In this document: positions 8,261 to 19,369 of the stretch, piece by piece
How positions within the stretch are numbered: the first letter of the stretch is position 1
Layout: the number at the start of each line of letters is the position of its first letter
Source of the DNA: Mycobacteriaceae bacterium
GTDB lineage: Bacteria > Pseudomonadota > Gammaproteobacteria > Burkholderiales > Burkholderiaceae_D
Direction: 5' to 3'
Length of the DNA stretch: 64,000 nucleotides
NCBI GenBank assembly: GCA_903970145.1
Contig: CAJCHO010000058.1
Coordinates: 1-64,000, forward strand
Made by a program: the position numbers and the translations under genes
The notes under the pieces: model-generated
The model's database searches: none
Told to the model about the DNA's origin: nothing
The model's input: the letters and a program-made list of their open reading frames with translations, nothing else

Positions 8261-9652
8261 TTAGTTACCCTGCGCGCTGTCGGGTTTTTGGGCTTCCAGT
8301 TCGTCTACGCGGGCGAGCGCTGCGCCAGAAGCAAATTCCAACCTTACCCGCTCGCCCACCAGCAGGTCAGTCGCCTGGCGCACCAAGCGCGCCCGTGCGT
8401 CGGTTACCAGGGCATAGCCGCGCCCCAGCGGAGCGTGCGGATCGAGTAGGGCCAGGCGCGCGGCGGCAAGTTCGGCTCGCACCCGCCAGGCCGTGCGAAT
8501 CGCCGTACTTGCGGCGATCAGGCGCTGTGCGAGGCCAGCCAACTGGCGCTCGCGGGCTGTCATGTCGGGACGCGCGCGATAAAGCGCAGCGCTAACGAAA
8601 GCAAATCGCTGGTCCGCGCGCGACAGTGACGCCCGTTCGGCGCGCCCGAGGCGCAGGCCCAACTCGGCCAGCCGCAGCTTCCGCTCGGTCAGGCGCTGTG
8701 CTGGGCTCTTTAATCGCACCGCAAGTTCGTCGACGCGCTGGGCTTTCTGGGCGAAGTTGCGGTGCAGGTAGCGATGCAGCGCCAGCGAGCGCACCAGCAC
8801 CTGCTCCATGAGGAGTTCGCGATCCGGTGCAGCCAGTTCCGCTGCCGCGGTGGGAGTGGGCGCGCGTATATCTGCGGCAAAGTCGGCAATGGTGAAATCG
8901 GTTTCATGGCCCACACCACTGACCACCGGAATCGGCGAATCAACTAGTGCGCGAGCGAGCGCTTCATCGTTAAACGACCAGAGATCCTCGATGCTGCCGC
9001 CGCCACGAACGAGCAGCAGCAGCTGGGTTTCGTTTAATCGAAGTGCGCGCTCACCTGCAATTCGCACCGCCGCCGTTATTCGCGGAGCGGCGTCGCGGCC
9101 CTGCACCGGCGTCGGATAGATGATTACCGCGAGGTGCGGCGCGCGCCGCCGGATCGTTGTTAGAACGTCACGTAATGCCGCCGCCTGCAGCGAAGTGATC
9201 ACTCCGATTGCGCGCGGCGATTCAGGGAGCTCACGCTTTCGGGCTGCATCGAACAGACCCTCCGCTTCCAGTTTGGCTTTGAGTTTGAGAAACTCCTCAA
9301 AGAGAGTGCCGGCGCCAGCGCGCCGCAGATTCTCGACATTGAGCTGAAACTCGCCGCGCGCCTCATAGAGGCCCGCAATCGCACGTGCTTCTACGGAATC
9401 GCCCTCACGCGGAGTCCAATCGAGCGCCTGGTTGCGGCCGCGAAACATGACGCAGCGCACCTGCGCATCGCGGTCCTTGAGCGAGAAGTACCAGTGGCCG
9501 GATGTGGCGCGCGTGAAGTTCGAGATCTCGCCTTTGACCCAGAGCAGGGGAAAGCCGCGCTCGATCAGGCGCGCCACGGCACGATTGAGCTGACCGACCG
9601 TGAGGATAGTCGGCGTGGCGTCTGGCTCGCGCTCCAAAAACTCAGAATTCAT
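8261..9652 (-). CDS. xseA: Exodeoxyribonuclease VII large subunit
   Basis: A 463-residue nuclease subunit that with XseB degrades single-stranded DNA into small oligonucleotides. It has the N-terminal OB-fold ([10 protein letters not shown] to about residue 105, including WVKGEISNF and GHWYFSLKD), the catalytic middle ([41 protein letters not shown]) and a long helical C terminus. The small subunit gene xseB is about 26 kb away, a usual arrangement. The ATG at 9652 has GGAAAG upstream; a TTG nine codons earlier is possible but has no better ribosome-binding site. Confidence 0.95.
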   Translation of the reverse strand: MNSEFLEREPDATPTILTVGQLNRAVARLIERGFPLLWVKGEISNFTRATSGHWYFSLKDRDAQVRCVMFRGRNQALDWTPREGDSVEARAIAGLYEARGEFQLNVENLRRAGAGTLFEEFLKLKAKLEAEGLFDAARKRELPESPRAIGVITSLQAAALRDVLTTIRRRAPHLAVIIYPTPVQGRDAAPRITAAVRIAGERALRLNETQLLLLVRGGGSIEDLWSFNDEALARALVDSPIPVVSGVGHETDFTIADFAADIRAPTPTAAAELAAPDRELLMEQVLVRSLALHRYLHRNFAQKAQRVDELAVRLKSPAQRLTERKLRLAELGLRLGRAERASLSRADQRFAFVSAALYRARPDMTARERQLAGLAQRLIAASTAIRTAWRVRAELAAARLALLDPHAPLGRGYALVTDARARLVRQATDLLVGERVRLEFASGAALARVDELEAQKPDSAQGN

Positions 9653-9785
9653 GCGTCTTTCCAAGGCATTCTGGCTCAAGAACCGCGCCGGATGTTCACA
9701 TTCCCGAGCGACCGCGCACTAATGTCCAGGACTTGCGCCGCGCAGCAGGACTGTCTTATAACTAACTGATACGAATCAATTTTGC

Positions 9786-9809
9786 CAATTGGGGAGATGT
9801 CTCCAATTG
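9786..9809. repeat. Imperfect inverted repeat, possible operator
   Basis: CAATTGGGGAGA and TCTCCAATTG form a palindrome with two unpaired G residues on the left arm, around a TG centre. It sits in the AT-rich part of the xseA/exbB intergenic region, where a transcription factor might bind. I cannot assign it to a known regulator, and it does not match a Fur box. Confidence 0.4.
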
Positions 9810-9866
9810 CAAATTCTTTCGTCTTATGGCAAAGCTGGGGCGATGGTTCAAGAGATTTGCACAATG

Positions 9867-9875
9867 TTATCCACA
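9867..9875 (+). promoter_or_regulatory. Consensus DnaA box
   Basis: TTATCCACA matches the high-affinity DnaA box exactly. It stands alone: I see no cluster of boxes and no DUE, and neither dnaA nor dnaN is near, so this is not an origin. It could regulate xseA or exbB through DnaA, or be a chance match in an AT-rich spacer. Confidence 0.4.
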
Positions 9876-10081
9876 GTCAATTGCGAACATGCTCTAAAGC
9901 CCTGATGTCAAAATGTTTTGGCGCGTTTGCAGGATAGGATGAGCACTTCGACCAACTGCGGAACTTGCCCGTCGGGCGCAAAAAACGCTACATTTCGCGC
10001 TGGTGCTGCGCCCGCCACCAGATCATCAAACCTCGCGTGTGCCGCAACCGACGTATTCTAGTCGGCTTTCAGGAGAGTTCG

Positions 10082-10690
10082 TTGTTCCTCATCATCCAAC
10101 AGGCCGGCTGGCCGATTTACTTGCTGCTGGCACTTTCGGTGGTTGCCCTCGCGCTGATTATCGAACGCATGATCGTGCTGCGCCGCGATCGCGTACTGCC
10201 ACCGCGACTGCTGGCCGAGGTCATCGAGCTCTATCGCAGCCATCAGGTGACCCCCAAGGTGATCGCCAAACTTGAGACCAATTCGCCGCTCGGGCAGGTG
10301 CTCGCAGCCGGGCTGCGTTCCGAAAAAGCGTCGCGCGAAGTCATGCGCGAGACCATCGAGGAGTCCGGGCGCGCGGTGACCCACGAGCTTGAGCGCTTTC
10401 TGAACGCGATCGGCACGATCGCCTCGGTCGCACCTCTGATGGGATTGTTCGGAACGGTCTGGGGCATGATTGAGATTTTCGGTGCGCAAAACGCGACCGG
10501 CGGCGCCAATCCTCAGGAGCTCGCACACGGCATCTCGACGGCGCTCTACAACACCTTTGGCGGCCTTTTGGTCGCCATTCCATCGCTGATTGCCTATCGT
10601 TATTTCCGCGGCACCGTCGACACGCTCGTCGTCGAGATGGAGCAGCAGACAATCCGCTTCATCGATACCGTGCACGGCGACCGTCAATGA
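10082..10690 (+). CDS. exbB: MotA/TolQ/ExbB proton channel family protein
   Basis: A 202-residue inner-membrane protein with three membrane segments: one near the N terminus (IYLLLALSVVALALII) and two in the C-terminal half (about 110-135 and 150-170), with the family core IGTIASVAPLMGLFGTVWGM. With ExbD it uses the proton gradient to energise TonB or a similar periplasmic partner. The start is a TTG at 10082: AGGAG lies at 10071-10075 and the protein then begins like its family, whereas the ATG-type start at 9965 would add 39 atypical residues. It overlaps exbD by ATGA and heads the operon that includes lpxK and kdsB, a common betaproteobacterial order. No tonB is present here. Confidence 0.9.
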   Translation: MFLIIQQAGWPIYLLLALSVVALALIIERMIVLRRDRVLPPRLLAEVIELYRSHQVTPKVIAKLETNSPLGQVLAAGLRSEKASREVMRETIEESGRAVTHELERFLNAIGTIASVAPLMGLFGTVWGMIEIFGAQNATGGANPQELAHGISTALYNTFGGLLVAIPSLIAYRYFRGTVDTLVVEMEQQTIRFIDTVHGDRQ

Positions 10691-11109
10691 ATTTTCGTCG
10701 CGGCAGTTCCCGGGAAGAACCGGAGATCAACCTGATCCCGCTGATCGACCTGTTTCTGGTAATCATCATTTTCCTGATGGTCACCACGACCTACTCCAAG
10801 TACGCCCAGCTGCAGATCACCCTGCCCACCGCTGACGCTGACCGCAACACCCAGCGCCCGGCCACCATCGACGTGGCTATCAGCTCTGACGGTCGCTACG
10901 CGATTGACGGAACCCCGGTTTCGTTTCGCGACGTCGACGCGCTTGCTGGTGCCCTCGAATCGGCGGCGCACGCGCGCAAAGACCCGGTGGTCGTGATTGC
11001 TGCCGATGCACAGAGCACCACCCAGTCGGTGGTCAATGTGATGCAGGCGGCACGTCAGGCGCAAATCTCGCAAATTACTTTCGCCACGCAGACCACGACT
11101 GGCAAGTAG
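10687..11109 (+). CDS. exbD: Biopolymer transport protein ExbD/TolR
   Basis: A 140-residue protein with one N-terminal membrane helix (about residues 17-35) and a periplasmic domain. The helix carries the conserved aspartate in INLIPLIDLFLVIIIF (Asp21), needed for proton conduction in the ExbB/ExbD motor. The start overlaps the exbB stop by four bases, suggesting translational coupling. lpxK begins three bases after its stop. Confidence 0.9.
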   Translation: MNFRRGSSREEPEINLIPLIDLFLVIIIFLMVTTTYSKYAQLQITLPTADADRNTQRPATIDVAISSDGRYAIDGTPVSFRDVDALAGALESAAHARKDPVVVIAADAQSTTQSVVNVMQAARQAQISQITFATQTTTGK

Positions 11110-11112
11110 TCG

Positions 11113-12144
11113 ATGGTTGCCGCGCGTCTGCTCCTGCAAGACCTGTGGGCGCGACGCAGCGCGGTCTCAGCGGTCTTGCTGCCGCTCGCACTCTTGTTCG
11201 CCGGATTAAGCGGCCTGCGCCGCATTGCCTACCGGCGCGGCTGGCTCGCCTCGCAACGCATGCCGGTTCCGGTGCTCGTGATCGGCAACATCCTGGTAGG
11301 CGGCACCGGCAAGACACCACTGGCGATCGCGCTGATCGCCAGTCTGCGCGAACACGGCTTTTGTCCGGGCGTGGTCAGTCGCGGCTATGGCGGGGCGGCC
11401 CACCATTCAGGTGCGGCTTTCGAAGTCACCAGCGAAGACGCGCAGCGCTTTGGCGATGAGATCGTGCTGATCAGGCAGCGCACCGGGGTCCCGGCCGTGA
11501 CCGGTGCGCGCCGCACCGCAGCGGCGCGCCTTTTGCTCGAGCGCCATCCGGAAGTAGATGTGATCGTATGCGATGACGGTCTGCAGCATTACGCATTGGC
11601 GCGCGACCTTGAGCTGGTGGTGTTTGATGGCCGTGGTGTCGGCAATGGGTGGCTGTTGCCTGCCGGGCCGCTGCGCGAAGGCCAGGCCCGGCTGGCGCAT
11701 GCCGATGCGATCGTCATGAACGGATCGGCCAGCGTCGCACCCTCAAGCTCCATTCCGAGTTTTTATTTCGAAACCAGCGGTGAGAGCGCTTACCTCCTTA
11801 CCAAGCGCGACCAGACGCAAAGCCTCACGGAGTTCCGCGACAAGCGCGTGCTGGCTGCGGCCGGAATCGGCGAGCCCGACCGTTTTTTCCGTATGCTGCG
11901 TGGGCAGGGGTTGACGCTCACCACGCTCGCGCTACCTGATCACTTCGACTATCGTCAGAATCCGTTTGCCAGCAGCGACGCCGAGTTCATTCTGATCACG
12001 GAAAAAGATGCCGTAAAATGCCGGGGTCTGGCCGATCCGCGCCTGTGGGTCGTACCACTTTCAGTCAGGCTCGGACCGGGTCTTGAAATCTTTGTCGTGG
12101 AGAAGTTGCGTGCCAGCAAATACCATCGACCAGCGACTGCTTGA
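11113..12144 (+). CDS. lpxK: Tetraacyldisaccharide 4'-kinase
   Basis: A 343-residue membrane-associated kinase that adds the 4' phosphate to the lipid A precursor, giving lipid IVA. The Walker A motif GGTGKT is at residues 63-68, after a hydrophobic N-terminal segment (about 18-35) that anchors it in the inner membrane. [10 protein letters not shown] and the C-terminal [10 protein letters not shown] are typical of LpxK. It is tightly packed between exbD and ycaR, and its last 35 bases overlap the ycaR start. It shows that the cell makes lipid A. Confidence 0.95.
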   Translation: MVAARLLLQDLWARRSAVSAVLLPLALLFAGLSGLRRIAYRRGWLASQRMPVPVLVIGNILVGGTGKTPLAIALIASLREHGFCPGVVSRGYGGAAHHSGAAFEVTSEDAQRFGDEIVLIRQRTGVPAVTGARRTAAARLLLERHPEVDVIVCDDGLQHYALARDLELVVFDGRGVGNGWLLPAGPLREGQARLAHADAIVMNGSASVAPSSSIPSFYFETSGESAYLLTKRDQTQSLTEFRDKRVLAAAGIGEPDRFFRMLRGQGLTLTTLALPDHFDYRQNPFASSDAEFILITEKDAVKCRGLADPRLWVVPLSVRLGPGLEIFVVEKLRASKYHRPATA

Positions 12145-12328
12145 CATCCTCGTGTGTCCGGTCACCAAGGGGCCCTTGCGCTATGACCGCGAGCGCCAGG
12201 AACTGGTATCTGAGGCGGCGCGCCTGGCTTACCCGATTCGCGACGGCATTCCGGTAATGCTTGAGTCCGAGGCACGCCTGCTCGACGGCTCCGCGCCCTT
12301 GGCAAGCGGCGCACCTGATAGCCGTTAG
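12110..12328 (+). CDS. ycaR: Trm112/YcaR family small protein
   Basis: A 72-residue protein of the UPF0434/Trm112 family, beginning near [22 protein letters not shown]. Bacterial members lack most of the zinc cysteines of the eukaryotic protein and have no firm function; they often lie between lpxK and kdsB, as here. The GTG at 12110 is favoured because GGAGAAG is five bases upstream; an in-frame ATG at 12083 would add nine residues of lpxK shadow. The gene starts inside lpxK and stops one base before kdsB. Confidence 0.88.
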   Translation: MPANTIDQRLLDILVCPVTKGPLRYDRERQELVSEAARLAYPIRDGIPVMLESEARLLDGSAPLASGAPDSR

Positions 12329-12329
12329 C

Positions 12330-13121
12330 GTGACTGGCGGCGATCCCGCGGGCTTTACCGTCGTCATCCCGGCGCGGCGTGCGGCCACCCGGCTACCCGA
12401 CAAGCCGCTGCTCGACATCGGTGGCAAACCGATGGTAGTGCGGGTTGCCGAGCGCGCCGCCCAAAGCCGTGCCGCGCGCGTCCTGGTAGCGACCGACGAC
12501 GACGAGATCGCGAAGGTGTGCAAGGAGCACGGCTTCGAGGCAGTCCTGACACGCGCCGATCATGCGTCGGGCACCGACCGGCTTGCCGAGGTGGTGACCG
12601 GACTGGGCCTCCCCGACGGGGAAGTGATCGTCAATGTGCAGGGGGACGAGCCCTTGATCCCGGCGGTGCTGATCAACCAGTGCGCGAGTGTGCTGCACGA
12701 GTCAGCCGACTGCGCGATCGCCACCGCCTGCCATCGCCTCGAAAATCGGGCCGATCTGCTCAATCCCAATTTCGTCAAGGTCGTCACGACCCAATCAGGC
12801 CGTGCTCTGTATTTCTCGCGCGCACCGATCCCGTGGCAGCGCGATAGCACCGACGATCCCGCAGCGGCGCTCGCCGTCGCCCGGCGCCACATTGGCCTGT
12901 ATGCGTATCGAGCCGGCTTTCTGCGCCGTTACGGCTCGCTCGCTCCCGCGCCGCAGGAGCAGCTGGAGAAGCTCGAACAGCTGCGCGCTCTCTGGCACGG
13001 CTTTCAGATTGCGGTCTTCGAGGCTCTCGAAGTTCCCGAGGGTGGAGTCGACACCCAGGAGGACCTTGAGCGTGTACGCGCCGTGTTTTCGATGGCGGCG
13101 CAACTGCGCAAGGCGAATTGA
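12330..13121 (+). CDS. kdsB: 3-deoxy-manno-octulosonate cytidylyltransferase
   Basis: A 263-residue cytosolic enzyme that makes CMP-KDO from CTP and KDO, activating KDO for transfer to lipid A. Family marks are [17 protein letters not shown] near the N terminus, the NVQGDEPLI loop with the catalytic aspartate, and a late [11 protein letters not shown]. The start is taken as GTG at 12330, one base after the ycaR stop, because the family begins a few residues before FTVVIPAR. A longer frame from 12261 would overlap ycaR and add 23 residues. No strong ribosome-binding site is seen, in keeping with coupling to ycaR. Confidence 0.92.
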   Translation: MTGGDPAGFTVVIPARRAATRLPDKPLLDIGGKPMVVRVAERAAQSRAARVLVATDDDEIAKVCKEHGFEAVLTRADHASGTDRLAEVVTGLGLPDGEVIVNVQGDEPLIPAVLINQCASVLHESADCAIATACHRLENRADLLNPNFVKVVTTQSGRALYFSRAPIPWQRDSTDDPAAALAVARRHIGLYAYRAGFLRRYGSLAPAPQEQLEKLEQLRALWHGFQIAVFEALEVPEGGVDTQEDLERVRAVFSMAAQLRKAN

Positions 13122-13239
13122 CCATGCCCCCCCGAGTGGGGTAAGGTTCGCGTCAGAAAAGCGGGATAAAAACGCTTGATTTGACGGCGCTCGCACGCGC
13201 ATCAAGATTGATTCGAGACAGTTTTCTGGGGACACCTGA

Positions 13240-13896
<657 letters not shown>

Positions 13897-13983
13897 GCGC
13901 CGCCTACGCTTGCGCGCAGCCCGCGCAGATTCCATTTTTTGCATAAGAGTATCAGCAGGCATTAAACCTAAGGAGAAAGCAAG

Positions 13984-16062
13984 ATGTCAGCAGGTCTGTG
14001 GTTTGCCCTCGCATGTGGCCTCGTCGCCGTGATCTACGGCTTCTGGTCACGCAGTTGGATACTCTCGCTGGACGCCGGCAACGCGCGCATGCAGGAGATC
14101 GCCGCGGCCATCCAGCAGGGTGCAGCCGCTTACCTCGCGCGCCAGTACCGCACGATCGGTATCGTCGGCGTGGTCATTTTCGCGATCGTCTTCTTCATTC
14201 CCGCGCTCGGGCCGCTTACCGCCTGCGGCTTTGCGGTCGGCGCGATTCTGTCAGGCCTGTGCGGCTTTGTCGGAATGCAGATCTCCGTGAAGGCGAACGT
14301 GCGCACTGCCCAGGCGGCCACCCATGGGCTCAATGCGGCCCTGAACGTCGCCTTCCGTGGTGGTGCCATCACCGGCATGCTGGTCGTCGGTCTCGGTCTT
14401 CTCGGTGTCACGGGCTACTACGCGCTGCTCGTCTACCTCAATGGTCAGTCAGCCACCCCCGCCGAGTCGCTGCACGACGTGATTCGCCCTCTGGTTGGCC
14501 TTGGCTTTGGCGCCTCGCTGATCTCGATCTTCGCGCGTCTGGGTGGCGGCATTTTCACCAAGGGCGCTGACGTCGGCGCCGACCTGGTTGGCAAGGTTGA
14601 AGCCGGCATTCCCGAGGACGATCCACGCAATCCGGCGGTAATCGCCGATAACGTTGGCGACAACGTGGGCGATTGCGCCGGCATGGCCGCCGACCTGTTC
14701 GAAACCTATGCCGTCACGCTGATCGCCACGATGCTGCTGGGAGCGTTGACGATGGCCGGCTCGGAGAATGCCGCTGTGCTTTATCCGCTCGAATTGGGCG
14801 GCTTCTCGATACTCGCCTCCATCATCGGCTGCTTTTTCGTGCGTCACAGTGAGGGCAGCAAGATCATGACGGCCCTCTACAAGGGCCTGATCGTGGCCGG
14901 CGTGCTGGCACTGATCGCCTTTTACTTCATAACCAACCAGGTCTTTGCCGGCACGCCGTACGCCGAGGCCAACGGCACGGTGAACCTCTACCTCGCAGCG
15001 GTCGTCGGCCTGGTCTTGACGGGCCTGCTCGTCTGGATCACCGAGTACTACACGGGCACCGAATATGCCCCGGTTCGCTATATCGCCCAGGCCTCGACCA
15101 CGGGTCACGGCACCAACATCATCGCCGGTCTTGCTGTCTCGATGAAATCCACTGCCTGGCCGGTTTTGAGCGTCTGCGCCGCGATCTTCGCTTCCTATCA
15201 CCTGGCCGGCCTGTACGGCATCGCCATTGCCGCGACCGCCATGCTGTCGATGGCCGGGATCATTGTTGCCCTGGACGCCTACGGACCGATCACGGACAAC
15301 GCCGGCGGCATTGCGGAGATGGCCGAGTTGCCCGAGGCAGTGCGTAACATTACCGATCCGCTCGATGCGGTTGGTAATACCACCAAGGCGGTTACCAAGG
15401 GTTACGCAATCGGCTCGGCCGCGCTGGCCGCGCTCGTGCTGTTCGCCGACTTCACCCATGCACTCGATCACCTGGGCAAGACGGTCGCCTTCAGTCTCTC
15501 GGAACCGGCTGTGATCATTGGCCTGTTCGTTGGCGGATTGATCCCTTACCTGTTTGGTGCCATGGCGATGGAAGCCGTCGGTCGCGCTGCGGGCTCGGTG
15601 GTCGTCGAGGTGCGCCGCCAATTCAAGGAGATTCCGGGGATCATGGCCGGCACCGCCAAGCCGCAATACGGCGTGGCGGTCGACATGCTGACCAAGGCGG
15701 CAATCCGCGAAATGATGATCCCGTCGCTGCTACCGGTGCTCACTCCGATGGCCCTGGCTCTGGTGATCCACCTGCTGATGGGTGCCGACGCGTCGCGCAT
15801 GGCCATTGGCGGCATGCTCATGGGAACCATCGTCACCGGTCTGTTCGTCGCGATCTCGATGTGCACCGGCGGCGGCGCCTGGGACAATGCCAAGAAGTAC
15901 ATCGAGGAAGGTAACTTCGGTGGCAAGGGTTCCGAAGCGCACAAGGCGGCCGTCACCGGAGATACGGTCGGCGATCCCTACAAGGACACCGCCGGACCGG
16001 CAGTCAACCCGCTGATCAAGATCATCAACATCGTCGCCCTGTTGATCGTGCCGCTGCTCTAA
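13984..16062 (+). CDS. hppA: K+-insensitive proton-pumping pyrophosphatase
   Basis: A 692-residue integral membrane protein with about 16 membrane helices that couples pyrophosphate hydrolysis to proton export. The catalytic metal-pyrophosphate loops are seen in [13 protein letters not shown] and [19 protein letters not shown], with later conserved [12 protein letters not shown] and [17 protein letters not shown]. In the [15 protein letters not shown] segment (about residue 460) the Lys and Thr positions are those of the potassium-independent subclass; potassium-dependent enzymes have Ala there. AAGGAG (13970-13975) lies upstream of the ATG. It lies 87 bases after adk and ends at a strong terminator. 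It lets the cell recover energy from pyrophosphate made in biosynthesis. Confidence 0.96.
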   Translation: MSAGLWFALACGLVAVIYGFWSRSWILSLDAGNARMQEIAAAIQQGAAAYLARQYRTIGIVGVVIFAIVFFIPALGPLTACGFAVGAILSGLCGFVGMQISVKANVRTAQAATHGLNAALNVAFRGGAITGMLVVGLGLLGVTGYYALLVYLNGQSATPAESLHDVIRPLVGLGFGASLISIFARLGGGIFTKGADVGADLVGKVEAGIPEDDPRNPAVIADNVGDNVGDCAGMAADLFETYAVTLIATMLLGALTMAGSENAAVLYPLELGGFSILASIIGCFFVRHSEGSKIMTALYKGLIVAGVLALIAFYFITNQVFAGTPYAEANGTVNLYLAAVVGLVLTGLLVWITEYYTGTEYAPVRYIAQASTTGHGTNIIAGLAVSMKSTAWPVLSVCAAIFASYHLAGLYGIAIAATAMLSMAGIIVALDAYGPITDNAGGIAEMAELPEAVRNITDPLDAVGNTTKAVTKGYAIGSAALAALVLFADFTHALDHLGKTVAFSLSEPAVIIGLFVGGLIPYLFGAMAMEAVGRAAGSVVVEVRRQFKEIPGIMAGTAKPQYGVAVDMLTKAAIREMMIPSLLPVLTPMALALVIHLLMGADASRMAIGGMLMGTIVTGLFVAISMCTGGGAWDNAKKYIEEGNFGGKGSEAHKAAVTGDTVGDPYKDTAGPAVNPLIKIINIVALLIVPLL

Positions 16063-16070
16063 GCCCTGGA

Positions 16071-16088
16071 GCGGGCTGATTAGCCCGC
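16071..16088 (+). terminator. Hairpin just after hppA
   Basis: GCGGGCT (16071-16077) and AGCCCGC (16082-16088) pair perfectly around GATT, eight bases after the hppA stop. It has no T tract and probably works with the stronger terminator 18 bases further on. Confidence 0.5.
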
Positions 16089-16105
16089 CTTGCAGTAAGT
16101 CAGCT

Positions 16106-16140
16106 GCCCCCGTCCGGCACCATGCCGGCGGGGGCTTTTT
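16106..16140 (+). terminator. Intrinsic terminator of hppA
   Basis: GCCCCCG(T)CCGGC and GCCGGCGGGGGC form a long GC stem (16106-16135, with one small mismatch near the middle) followed by TTTTTATT. This is a textbook Rho-independent terminator ending the transcript that carries hppA and perhaps adk. Confidence 0.88.
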
Positions 16141-16347
16141 ATTGGGGCTTCGTGCGCCGGGATTCCCGGCGCCTCCCGTCCCGAGGGCTGGCGTCACGCC
16201 TCCTGCCTGGGGCTTTTCCCCGAGCCCAGCCGCCGCCCATGATGAACATGGTTGCCTAGCTTGGTATGTGACCCTAGAATTGGCTGCTTGGCGTTAGTTC
16301 GTTGCGACGCCCATCGGCTTTCACCACCATCTCATCAAGGACACGTC

Positions 16348-16851
16348 ATGACATTTCAGCGCACGGCCCTTCGTTCCGCCCAGTTCGCGGCCCTCTTGCT
16401 GTTTGCCATCGGCAGCGCGCCGCTGCTCGCGCAGAACCGTTTCACCGTGTCTGACGACGGGCAGGAAGTGACCGATAACACGACCAACCTGGTATGGCGC
16501 CGCTGCGCAGAGGGCCTCAAGTTCGACGGCAAGACCTGCGCTGGCAAGGTTTCCAAGCTCAAGCTCGCCGAGGCCAAGGATCTGGTCGCGGCCGCATCGG
16601 CCGCCGACAAAAAGGACTGGCGTATCCCGAACAAGGACGAGTTGCAGGGCCTGGCTGACCGCACCAAGAAGAAAAAGCCGAAGATCGACATCGATGCCTT
16701 CCCGGGCACACCTGCCAAGATGTTCTGGGCCCTCAAGCCCGGCTTTACGGACAATCTGAACGCCTGGCTGATCAGCTTCGCCGATGGCCGGGCTTACGGC
16801 AATACCGGTGAGACCAAGGCCAATCTGCGCCTGGTTCGCCTCAAGCAGTAA
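16348..16851 (+). CDS. Exported DUF1566 (Lcl C-terminal domain) protein
   Basis: A 167-residue protein with a Sec signal peptide ending near LLAQNRF (about residue 29). The mature part is a DUF1566 domain, recognised from TNLVWRRCAEG, WRIPNKDEL and the ending TKANLRLVRL. This fold is a small C-type-lectin-like module found in many exported bacterial proteins; its role is unknown. A Lys-rich stretch (RTKKKKPKID) lies in the middle. The ATG at 16348 has AAGGA eight bases upstream and starts the signal peptide. It sits alone, after the hppA terminator, ending 28 bases before the convergent acyltransferase gene. Confidence 0.8.
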   Translation: MTFQRTALRSAQFAALLLFAIGSAPLLAQNRFTVSDDGQEVTDNTTNLVWRRCAEGLKFDGKTCAGKVSKLKLAEAKDLVAAASAADKKDWRIPNKDELQGLADRTKKKKPKIDIDAFPGTPAKMFWALKPGFTDNLNAWLISFADGRAYGNTGETKANLRLVRLKQ

Positions 16852-16879
16852 GGACTGGCTGGCAGCATCCCCGAAGCGC

Positions 16880-17440
16880 CTAGAGGATGCGAATCGGGGA
16901 TGCGAGCGCGGCGCGCCGACCGGTGCGCCCGCGGTAGAACTCGGCGATACGCGCCATATCAGCTGCCTCGTCGCCCGTGAGATCGATACGCGCCAATAAA
17001 CCGATCTCGCGTCGCGAATAATCGATCACGCCAAGCAGCACCGGTACCCCGGCTGTGCGGGCAATTCGATAGAAGCCTGATTTCCAACCCGCACCCAGTG
17101 CGCGCGTGCCCTCAGGCGCGATCACCAGATGAAAATTCCCCGCCTTGGCAAAGCCCGCGGCCAGGCGCTCGACCAGTCCTGTCGGCTCCCGCCGGTTCAC
17201 CGGAATACCGCCCAGTGCCCGCATCAGTGGACCCGCCGGTCCGCGGAAAATCGTGTCCTTGCCGGCCCAATGGGCGTCCAGGTTCAGAGCGGCGAATGCC
17301 AATAGGCCGATCGGGAAATCCCAGTTTGAGGTGTGCGGATAGCCGACCACGACGGCCTTCTCCGGACGATCGGCGAGCTCAAGTACGCGCCAGCCGATAA
17401 GGCCGAGCACGCCGCGTGCGATGCGCTGGTAGAACTGCAT
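16880..17440 (-). CDS. PlsC-type lysophospholipid acyltransferase family protein
   Basis: A 186-residue member of the glycerol-3-phosphate/1-acylglycerol-3-phosphate acyltransferase superfamily. The catalytic HX4D motif is HTSNWD (residues 36-41) and the substrate-binding PEGTR is at 109-113. It is shorter than PlsC (about 245) and has no clear membrane anchor beyond a weakly hydrophobic N terminus, so it belongs to the small uncharacterised subgroup acting on unknown acyl acceptors. It follows the acyl-CoA dehydrogenase gene on the same strand, but 132 bases separate them. Confidence 0.85.
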   Translation of the reverse strand: MQFYQRIARGVLGLIGWRVLELADRPEKAVVVGYPHTSNWDFPIGLLAFAALNLDAHWAGKDTIFRGPAGPLMRALGGIPVNRREPTGLVERLAAGFAKAGNFHLVIAPEGTRALGAGWKSGFYRIARTAGVPVLLGVIDYSRREIGLLARIDLTGDEAADMARIAEFYRGRTGRRAALASPIRIL

Positions 17441-17572
17441 GGATGGTGGACGGACCGTCGGCCAGGTGTACCCGGCTCGTTTGTATAGCTGCGATGCGCG
17501 GTATTAGAGCACAGCGCCCCGCAGGTCTCGCGCTGCACTGCGCAAGTAAACGTGCCAAGGGAACAGCCGCTC

Positions 17573-19234
17573 TCATTCGAGCAGCGCAAACGCATCGGCG
17601 CGGATGCGGTCCAACTCGATGCCAGCCGGAAGCGTCCCGAACACCGCACCGCCCCGGCCGGCCAGGCGTGTCTGGCAAAACGCATCAACCACCGCCGTGC
17701 GACTGGACTGAAGCAGCAGGGATCCCTGTGCGAGCGTTGCGATGCGCTCGGTCAGCCGGCGCGCCATGGCCTCACCGCTGACACCCGGTACGAGCCAGGA
17801 CTCCAGTTCAGCTAACGCGGCATCGTAGTCCGAATGCAGCCCGCTCGCCGCATGCAATTCATGCATGATGACTTCACGACTATGCGGCGACTTGGAGAAT
17901 GCGCGCAGCACATCGAGGCACATCACATTGCCCGAACCTTCCCAGATCGAATTGACGGGCATCTCGCGATAGATTCTGCCAAGAATGGTTTCCTCGACAT
18001 AGCCGTTGCCACCCAGCACTTCCATGGCCTCGGCCGCCATTTCGGGACCGCGCTTGCAGACCCAGAACTTCGCCGCCGAAGTCAGTACGCGGCGGATCGC
18101 CGCTTCCTGCTCGTCATGCTCGGCGTCAAAGGCACGCGCCAGACGCAGAGCAAGCGCCGTTGCCGCCTCGGACTCGACGGCCAGATCCGCCAGTACTGCG
18201 CGCATGAGTGGCTGATCGATCAGCGGACGCCCAAACGTGTAGCGGTGCCGCGTGTGGTGCAGGGCCTGCACCAGAGCCTGGCGCATCATGCCGGCCGTGC
18301 CGATCACGCAGTCCAGTCGCGTATAGGTGCCCATCTCGAGAATGGTCTGGATGCCGCGCCCGGGTTCCCCCAGCATGCGCCCCCAGGCGCTGCGAAACTC
18401 AACCTCGCTAGAGGCATTGGAGCGATTACCGACCTTGTCCTTGAGACGTTGGATCTGGACGCCGTTCTTGCTGCCATCGGGCTCGAAGCGCGGCACGAAC
18501 AGGCACGACAGACCTTGCTCGGTCTGCGCCAACACCAGATGGGCGTCACACTGAGGCGCCGAGAAAAACCACTTATGACCGGTGATGCGATAGGATCCGT
18601 CGGCCTGTTGCACGGCGCGGGTGGTATTGGCGCGCACATCGGATCCACCCTGCTTTTCGGTCATGCCCATGCCGATCAGTCCACCACGCTTTTGCGATAA
18701 GGGCAGATCGCGCTCATCGTATTCGCGCGAAAGTAGCGTCGGCACCCAGGATTGACTGAGCAATTCGTCGCGCCGCAAGGCGGCGATCGATCCATAGGTC
18801 ATGGTCGTTGGACACAGCGATCCGGACTCAACCTGGGCCTGCATCAGATAGCCCGCCGCGCGCGCCACATGGGCGCCGCTGCGGGGCGCTTCCCACGGTG
18901 CCCCATGAAACCCGCGTGCCACAATCGAGCGCATCAACGCGTGCCAGGCCGGATGAAATTCGATGCGGTCCACGCGTACGCCGCGCGCATCGTGGGTGTG
19001 AAGGACCGGCGGGTTGAGATTGGCGAGGCGCCCGTATTCAAACGACTCGCTCGTCCCGAGCTCTGCGCCGGTCAGGTTCAGTTGCGCAACGGACCACTCG
19101 GCGCCCTCGCGACGCACGCCTTCGGCGAGTGCAACATCGGTTGAAAACAGGTTGTAATCGACCAAGGGCGGGGTCTGATTGAAAACCTCGTGAGTCGCGC
19201 CGTGCGCGAGCGCGCCTGGGGTGAGTGCCTGCAT
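17573..19234 (-). CDS. Acyl-CoA dehydrogenase, AidB-like
   Basis: A 553-residue flavoprotein of the acyl-CoA dehydrogenase family. Its length and the segments [32 protein letters not shown] and [16 protein letters not shown] match the AidB branch, which has a longer C-terminal domain than ordinary acyl-CoA dehydrogenases. AidB in E. coli is a DNA-binding alkylation-response protein; many homologues are thought to act on branched acyl-CoA. The ATG at 19234 is preceded by AAGGAGA. It is divergent from an SDR gene of 3-hydroxyacyl-CoA dehydrogenase type, 135 bases away, which leans toward a fatty-acid catabolic role, but this is inference. Confidence 0.88.
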   Translation of the reverse strand: MQALTPGALAHGATHEVFNQTPPLVDYNLFSTDVALAEGVRREGAEWSVAQLNLTGAELGTSESFEYGRLANLNPPVLHTHDARGVRVDRIEFHPAWHALMRSIVARGFHGAPWEAPRSGAHVARAAGYLMQAQVESGSLCPTTMTYGSIAALRRDELLSQSWVPTLLSREYDERDLPLSQKRGGLIGMGMTEKQGGSDVRANTTRAVQQADGSYRITGHKWFFSAPQCDAHLVLAQTEQGLSCLFVPRFEPDGSKNGVQIQRLKDKVGNRSNASSEVEFRSAWGRMLGEPGRGIQTILEMGTYTRLDCVIGTAGMMRQALVQALHHTRHRYTFGRPLIDQPLMRAVLADLAVESEAATALALRLARAFDAEHDEQEAAIRRVLTSAAKFWVCKRGPEMAAEAMEVLGGNGYVEETILGRIYREMPVNSIWEGSGNVMCLDVLRAFSKSPHSREVIMHELHAASGLHSDYDAALAELESWLVPGVSGEAMARRLTERIATLAQGSLLLQSSRTAVVDAFCQTRLAGRGGAVFGTLPAGIELDRIRADAFALLE

Positions 19235-19369
19235 GGAAGTCTCCTTCGCTGCGGATGGGCCGATTTGGCCGGCAGCGTCAGTCGCGCTAGGATACTCCCC
19301 TCGCGGCGCGACTGCCGTGGCCACGCTGTTCGGATTCGACTAGAACTCATAAACCAGATAGGGCCGTCA

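Larger units (their letters stand above)
9653..10081. other. Divergent promoter region between xseA and exbB
   Basis: These 429 bases are clearly more AT-rich than the flanking genes and hold no convincing gene. They contain an imperfect inverted repeat (9786-9809) and a consensus DnaA box (9867-9875), listed separately. Promoters for both xseA and the exbB-lpxK-kdsB operon should lie here, but I see no -35/-10 pair I can defend. Confidence 0.6.

Noticed and set aside
9781-9880. A replication origin, because of the AT-rich spacer and DnaA box
   Set aside because: Only one DnaA box is present, and none of the usual origin neighbours (dnaA, dnaN, gyrB, rpmH, parAB) are in the window.
14449-15666. 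A 405-residue minus-strand open frame
   Set aside because: It is a mirror frame of hppA, low in complexity, with no recognisable domain; hppA on the other strand is beyond doubt.
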